This document shows positions 7,306 to 10,974 of a stretch of 10,974 bases of DNA, piece after piece. The stretch comes from a bacterium. Lineage in GTDB: Bacteria > UBA9089 > JAHJRX01. Made by a program: the position numbers and the translations under genes. How positions within the stretch are numbered: position 1 is the stretch's first letter; each line of letters opens with the position of its first letter. Under the pieces are notes generated by a model. The model did no database searches. It had not been told where the DNA came from and saw only the letters and a program-made list of their open reading frames with translations. The stretch is from NCBI GenBank assembly GCA_030017825.1, contig JASEGW010000046.1:1-10974 (forward strand), written 5' to 3'.

Positions 7306-7941
7306 ATGAAATTGATTCAAATTTTAATAAAAGGTGGAATCTTAATTATTCCCATTATAGCTTGTTCCATAATTGCTATCGCCATTATTATTGAAAGAAC
7401 TTATATATTGATAAAGATTAGAAAAAAATCCAAAAAATTTCTTTCTATCTTGAAGACTATTATAGAAAATGAAGATTATGCACAAGCAACAGCATTTTGC
7501 GAAGAAGAAAATTTTATAGTATCTTCTATATGGAAAGAAGGAATAGAAAAAATCATAAAAAAGAAAAAAGATTTTAAAGAGACTATGGAAGATAAGTCAT
7601 CGGCTTTGGTTTCTTATTTAGAAGAAAGACTAAATACTTTAGCTACCATAGCTCATGTTTCTCCTCTTTTGGGGCTTTTAGGAACTGTAACGGGTATGAT
7701 TAAAGCATTTATGAAGGTAGAGCAGCTAGCTGGAAGAGCAGATGCAGCTGCTTTAGCAGGAGGAATTTGGGAAGCTTTAGTCACTACTGCTGCAGGATTG
7801 GTAGTTGCTATTTTGGCTATGGTTGCTCATCATTATTTAGTAGATAAAGTTAATAATACAATTAAAGAGATAGAAGAGCATTCTTGCAAATTAGTCTTCT
7901 TAATTAACGATAAAAATGACTTTTCGGGTAACTTGCTGTGA
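7306..7941 (+). CDS. exbB: MotA/TolQ/ExbB proton-channel family protein (ExbB-like)
   Basis: This is the inner-membrane pentameric scaffold of a proton-driven motor that, with ExbD, energises TonB. From the ATG at 7306 the product is 211 aa, typical for ExbB. The expected three-helix pattern is present: TM1 at about 10-35 (GGILIIPIIACSIIAIAIIIE), a charged cytoplasmic domain at about 36-105, and TM2 at about 110-135 (ATIAHVSPLLGLLGTVTGMI). TM3 lies at about 155-180 (GGIWEALVTTAAGLVVAILA), with the conserved Glu and Thr that line the channel. An upstream in-frame TTG at 7231 would add 25 residues of hydrophobic sequence with no ribosome site, so I reject it. The TTG at 7312 is a serious alternative start. 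The stop overlaps the exbD start by 4 bp. The tonB gene that follows favours ExbB over TolQ, though TolQ-like use cannot be excluded. Confidence 0.92.
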   Translation: MKLIQILIKGGILIIPIIACSIIAIAIIIERTYILIKIRKKSKKFLSILKTIIENEDYAQATAFCEEENFIVSSIWKEGIEKIIKKKKDFKETMEDKSSALVSYLEERLNTLATIAHVSPLLGLLGTVTGMIKAFMKVEQLAGRADAAALAGGIWEALVTTAAGLVVAILAMVAHHYLVDKVNNTIKEIEEHSCKLVFLINDKNDFSGNLL

Positions 7942-8345
7942 AATTTAAAAAAGCATTAGGCTTAAAAGCTCGCTTAGAAATAACTCCTTTAATAGATGTA
8001 GTGTTTTTGCTTCTTATTTTCTTTTTATTATCATCTTCTTTTGTATTGCAACCAGGAATTAAAATAAAACTACCTAAAGCTAAAACTACAGAAATAACAG
8101 AAGAAAAAGAAGTGTATATTACTATTGATAAACAAGAGCATTTTTATCTTAATGATAAGCTAATTCATGAAGAAAAATTAATTAAAGAACTACAAAAAAT
8201 CTCCAAACAAGATCCTAATAAATTAGTTGTTGTAAAAGCTGATAAAGATGTTTTTCATGGAACAGTTGTTTGGGTTTTAGATAATATAAAGGAAGCTGGA
8301 TTAAATAGATTAGCCATTGCTACTGAACCAAAAATTGACAGGTAA
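7938..8345 (+). CDS. exbD: ExbD/TolR family biopolymer transport protein
   Basis: ExbD is the single-pass inner-membrane stator partner of ExbB. Its membrane aspartate is protonated and drives rotation or force transfer to TonB. The 135-aa product has a short basic N-terminus and one transmembrane helix at about 16-37. Within it, ITPLIDVVFLLLIFFLL contains the key Asp20, equivalent to Asp25 of E. coli ExbD. A periplasmic domain fills 45-130 (LPKAKTTEITEEKEVYITID, KLVVVKADKDVFHGTVVWVL, the typical ExbD/TolR fold). It starts at GTG within GTGA, overlapping the exbB stop by 4 bp, which indicates translational coupling and explains the lack of its own Shine-Dalgarno. The length matches the family. 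It could equally be called TolR by sequence; the tonB neighbour tips the call. Confidence 0.93.
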   Translation: MKFKKALGLKARLEITPLIDVVFLLLIFFLLSSSFVLQPGIKIKLPKAKTTEITEEKEVYITIDKQEHFYLNDKLIHEEKLIKELQKISKQDPNKLVVVKADKDVFHGTVVWVLDNIKEAGLNRLAIATEPKIDR

Positions 8346-8347
8346 AG

Positions 8348-8351
8348 AAGG
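8348..8351 (+). promoter_or_regulatory. Shine-Dalgarno of tonB (AAGG)
   Basis: AGAAGG ends at 8351, four bases before the ATG at 8356, and supports that start over the in-frame TTG at 8317. The TTG lies inside exbD and has no ribosome site of its own. Confidence 0.5.
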
Positions 8352-8355
8352 TTTT

Positions 8356-9195
8356 ATGGAAAGGTCAAAGTTTAACAGATTTCTTATAATCTCAATTAGT
8401 ATTCATATAATTGTGGGACTAATTTTTTGCTTTATAAACTTTAAACATTTTATGCAACCAAACTCAAAAATAGTTGAGATTTCTCTATTAAATACAATAA
8501 ATACAACACCGTCAAAAAATTTTTTATGTATAGCAACAAGCATGGTGGATAAAATATGTGAAACAACAAGGAACCTTGTGTGTGAAAAAACAGGAACCTT
8601 TGGGGATAAAAAAAGAATAAATAGTAATTCCTATTTAAGCAGTTTTAAAATCAAAGAAGGTATTATAGAAAGAGACCATTCAGCTCTAAAAGAATTAGAA
8701 GACATTAACTTAAAAACTCATCTAAAAAACGTTTTTATATCCGATCAAACAGTTATTTCTAAAGCGACAACTAAAGATACGCTAGACTACTTAAACATTT
8801 CAAAAGATACTGTAAGTGAAAGTCCTTTAGATGTTCCAATAATAGAAAAAGAGACTAAATTTTTAGCAAAAGATAATGAAAATTTATTAAATAATTTATC
8901 TTATACAACCAAAATCAGCGGACCTATATCTTTGAGAAAAGTATTATATCAAGAAGGTTTTAAAATTCCTTCCTGGGTAGAAAAAGAAGGGCTTAATTTG
9001 CAAGGTAGATTTAGATTCTGGGTATTATCAAATGGTTATGTAGATAGAGTTTCAATAGAAGAATCATTTGGTGATAGGCGAATAGATTCATTAGCTTCAT
9101 CAGCTATATCAAAATGGAGATTCTCTCGGCTTTCAAATTACTTAAAAAACCAGGAAGAGTGGGGATTAATTGATATAAAAATTTTATTGAGATAA
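8356..9195 (+). CDS. tonB: TonB-like energy transducer with a non-proline spacer
   Basis: TonB spans the periplasm and transmits ExbBD force to outer-membrane receptors that import siderophores, vitamins or other substrates. The 279-aa product has one N-terminal membrane anchor at about 9-28. It contains the Ser-xxx-His pattern (Ser13, His17) that marks TonB/TolA anchors and contacts ExbD. A long linker follows (about 35-185), rich in Lys, Asn, Ser, Thr and Glu. The C-terminal TonB domain is at about 186-279, with ISGPISLRKVLY, then FRFWVLSNGYVDRV, and LASSAISKWRFSRL as the final helix-strand. Unusually, the linker is not Pro/Lys-rich and holds three Cys (58, 68, 76). It starts 10 bases after exbD in the same operon. 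The C-terminal domain supports TonB over TolA, but substrates cannot be inferred because no receptor gene is in the window. Confidence 0.82.
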   Translation: MERSKFNRFLIISISIHIIVGLIFCFINFKHFMQPNSKIVEISLLNTINTTPSKNFLCIATSMVDKICETTRNLVCEKTGTFGDKKRINSNSYLSSFKIKEGIIERDHSALKELEDINLKTHLKNVFISDQTVISKATTKDTLDYLNISKDTVSESPLDVPIIEKETKFLAKDNENLLNNLSYTTKISGPISLRKVLYQEGFKIPSWVEKEGLNLQGRFRFWVLSNGYVDRVSIEESFGDRRIDSLASSAISKWRFSRLSNYLKNQEEWGLIDIKILLR

Positions 9196-9230
9196 AAAAT
9201 CATTTATGTTATAGTTATTATGAGAAATAG

Positions 9231-9281
9231 TATGGGTTATGATAAGCGCTAATGTGCTTTTCGTAACCCATAATTATTTTT
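9231..9281 (+). terminator. Rho-independent terminator of the exbB-exbD-tonB operon
   Basis: The arms 9231-9249 and 9254-9272 pair over 19 bp with one mismatch and two G-U pairs. They include GGGTTA/TAACCC near the base, close on a TAAT loop, and are followed by TAATTATTTTT ending at 9281. The hairpin begins 35 bases after the tonB stop. A near-perfect stem, short loop and T-rich tail fit an intrinsic terminator. The lower G+C near the loop and the interrupted T-run are the weak points. The remainder of the gap before the next gene (9282-9471) is AT-rich with no gene, and I see no clear promoter in it. Confidence 0.7.
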
Positions 9282-9471
9282 ATGCTTAATATTATATTGC
9301 CACAACCAAAAAATATAGTTGTCTGAAAATAAAAATTTAAACTAGATATGAAAATATGGTACTTCTTAAGTAAAAGTAGTTATATTAACTTATTGCCTAT
9401 TACCCTATTCCCATTTTTTATTTCACCTGGTTTCATTTCTAAAAATAGGTTTTGTGGTTAATTTCTCTAAA

Positions 9472-10974
9472 ATGAAAAATAAAAAAGTTATTTTATTTAT
9501 ATATACTACTATTTCCATTTTAATAATTACTTATATTAGTTATTTTGTATTTATATCTCAGAAAGAAAGAATAAAATATTCTATTAAAAAAACATTAATT
9601 TATAATATTGAAAATAAGCTAAATTGCAAAATATGTATAGATAAGATTGAAGGACCTTTTTTTAATAGAATAATTCTAAATAAAATAAACATTGTTAATG
9701 TAACAAATAACTCTATTATCAATATAGAAAAGATTGTATTAAAGTACAGTTTGTGGAATTATTTAAGCAAAAAAAATGAGGGGCTGAGAGTTTATGAAGT
9801 AGAACTGTACTGTCCGCATATTTGTCTAACAAAAGATAAAGCGCAAGGATGGAATTGGAAAAATTTCTTAAATTTTGAAAGATATTATAGTAAAGAATGT
9901 CCCAAGGTTGTTATAAAAAATGGTCTTCTGCGCATAATTGATCCCTTATATAATATAAATATTACCCTTAAAAAAATTAATCTTTTACTTAGTCCTAAAG
10001 CAAATTCTCTCCCTTTTGTATTTAATAGTGTTTTAGGAGAAAAAGGAGAAGAAAGTCTTCGTCTTATTGGAAACATTGATAGACTTTATCCTTTAATGAC
10101 AAATTTTAGATTAATTTTTAATGATATAAGTATTAAAAAATTTGAAAATTTACTTCAAAATTATGTAGAAAAAATAAACGCTGGACATTTATCAGGAGAA
10201 GTTATCGGATTATTAAATAAGACCAATCAAGGAAAGTATTATCTATCCTATAAAGGAAGATGTGAGTTAAATAAAGGCAATTTTAAACTTCATCGCTTAC
10301 AAGATTTCGTTGAAGGCGTCTCTTTAGAATGCAATTTCAGAAAAGGTTTACTGGATAAAAAAAATCTGCAGTTTCTTCCTTCCCAAATATGTTTTAATCT
10401 CCAAGAAGCTTTTTATAAAAGAGTTCCCTTCTCTGGTTCTATAAAAGAAAATCCTTTTTTTACTAAAGTAAACTTATCTTTTTTTAGAATTACTCTCCAA
10501 AATTTAAATAAAATATTAAACTTAAATACAAAACCTTTAATCTTTGAAAGAATAAAAGAAATACAAGGAAACTTAATTATAGAAGCTCAACATAAAAAAG
10601 AAAAAGATTTTTGGCAAGGAGGTATTAATTATCAAGATCTGATAATATCAGGAGAAGGTTCTCTTCCTTCTATTTCCACTAAGTTTAAGTATAAGGATCA
10701 TAAAGTTGATTTATTTGATCTATCTTGGGAAAGAGGTGCTTTTTTATCAGGAGAAATAGATTTACGAAAAATTTCTTCTTTAAAAATAAATTTACAGTTT
10801 AAAGAAATGTCTTTAAAGAATACTTTAAAAGCATTTAAATTAAATTCTCCAAAATATTTCCAATACTTAAAATTAAATGGATATATAAACATTGTGGGAA
10901 ACTTTTTAAATGGACATATAAACATTGGGGAAAACTTTAATAAACTTAGGTATGAAAACCTTCTTAAATTTGAT
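9472..10974 (+). CDS. TamB/AsmA-like bridge-type lipid-transfer protein, N-terminal part (runs off window)
   Basis: The reading frame is open for 501 codons from the ATG at 9472 to the window edge, so the gene is cut at its 3' end. The product has a signal-anchor helix at about 5-24 (VILFIYTTISILIITYISYF) followed by a periplasmic region. That region is built from short alternating strands and has the phrases typical of AsmA/TamB/DUF748-type proteins: LNCKICIDKIEGPFFNRIIL, NIEKIVLKYSLWNYLSK, VVIKNGLLRIID, LSGEVIGLL. Such proteins form long beta-taco grooves that carry phospholipid between membranes; TamB also aids outer-membrane protein assembly. The C-terminal DUF490 domain that would separate TamB from other AsmA-like proteins is beyond the window. 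There is no clear Shine-Dalgarno; the anchor helix fixes the start. A 33-bp in-frame duplication lies at 10873-10938. It follows the tonB operon terminator, so it is probably a separate transcript. Family placement is by pattern, not by a definite motif. Confidence 0.72.
   Translation, partial: MKNKKVILFIYTTISILIITYISYFVFISQKERIKYSIKKTLIYNIENKLNCKICIDKIEGPFFNRIILNKINIVNVTNNSIINIEKIVLKYSLWNYLSKKNEGLRVYEVELYCPHICLTKDKAQGWNWKNFLNFERYYSKECPKVVIKNGLLRIIDPLYNINITLKKINLLLSPKANSLPFVFNSVLGEKGEESLRLIGNIDRLYPLMTNFRLIFNDISIKKFENLLQNYVEKINAGHLSGEVIGLLNKTNQGKYYLSYKGRCELNKGNFKLHRLQDFVEGVSLECNFRKGLLDKKNLQFLPSQICFNLQEAFYKRVPFSGSIKENPFFTKVNLSFFRITLQNLNKILNLNTKPLIFERIKEIQGNLIIEAQHKKEKDFWQGGINYQDLIISGEGSLPSISTKFKYKDHKVDLFDLSWERGAFLSGEIDLRKISSLKINLQFKEMSLKNTLKAFKLNSPKYFQYLKLNGYINIVGNFLNGHINIGENFNKLRYENLLKFD
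10873..10938 (+). repeat. 33-bp in-frame tandem duplication in the TamB/AsmA-like gene
   Basis: Copy 1 (10873-10905) and copy 2 (10906-10938) match at 30 of 33 positions and encode LNGYINIVGNF followed by LNGHINIGENF. The two copies differ at only three bases, all of which change an amino acid, and the frame is kept. This looks like a recent duplication of one beta-strand repeat unit in a groove-forming protein. Confidence 0.8.

Noticed and set aside
8317..8355. Upstream TTG start for tonB inside exbD
   Set aside because: The added residues are encoded by the out-of-frame exbD end. The ATG at 8356 has a Shine-Dalgarno and gives a normal TonB anchor.
9391..9413. Second short tandem repeat (CCTATT at 9396-9401 and 9404-9409)
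   Set aside because: Only two clear units, separated by 8 bases rather than 7. Not enough to call a repeat or link it to the 7-bp array.
9885..10076. A 63-codon open frame on the minus strand
   Set aside because: It lies wholly inside the TamB/AsmA-like gene on the opposite strand, lacks a ribosome site and looks like no known family. It is an antisense shadow.
10698..10925. A 75-codon open frame on the minus strand
   Set aside because: It is antisense to the TamB/AsmA-like gene. Its repeated phrases (FICPFKKFPT / FIYPFNFKYW) only mirror the 33-bp duplication of the + strand gene.

Overview
The window is a very AT-rich stretch from a diderm (Gram-negative-type) bacterium. All eight protein genes lie on the + strand: lepA, an lptD-like gene, rpoN, lysS, an exbB-exbD-tonB trio, and the first 501 codons of a TamB/AsmA-like gene that runs off the right end. 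An LPS-assembly barrel, a TonB energy system and a TamB-like lipid-transfer protein together imply an outer membrane. The LepA carries a GITIKAHP switch-I segment, YPIDSSD and LGFGFKCGFLGLLH, which I recall from LepA of the Chlamydia/PVC side of the tree. An uncultured PVC-type lineage such as Omnitrophota is therefore my best guess, but the phylum cannot be fixed from this window.

Layout. 69-1868 is lepA. 1869-2073 is a compact non-coding patch with a long inverted repeat, a small near-palindrome, a degenerate 7-bp tandem repeat and a 9-bp tandem duplication. 2074-4107 is lptD-like. 4257-5630 is rpoN with a GTG start and a good Shine-Dalgarno. 5754-7175 is lysS. 7306-9195 is a tight exbB/exbD/tonB operon (4-bp overlap, then a 10-bp gap), closed by a strong stem-loop terminator at 9231-9281. 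9472 to the end is the TamB/AsmA-like gene, which has a 33-bp tandem duplication near the window edge.

How the genes fit together. Translation (LepA, LysRS) and transcription (sigma-54) genes alternate with envelope genes. LptD would insert LPS into the outer leaflet. ExbB-ExbD-TonB would carry proton-motive-force energy to outer-membrane receptors, which are not in this window. The TamB-like protein would help move lipid or insert proteins across the periplasm. The lptD-rpoN neighbourhood recalls the lptA-lptB-rpoN cluster of Proteobacteria, but lptA and lptB are absent here.

I did not find a convincing new defence, mobile or biosynthetic system. The points most worth a second look are the repeat-dense gap before lptD, an EF-hand-like loop inside the LptD barrel, a TonB with no proline-rich spacer, conflicting start signals for exbB, and the recent-looking 33-bp duplication in the TamB-like gene.
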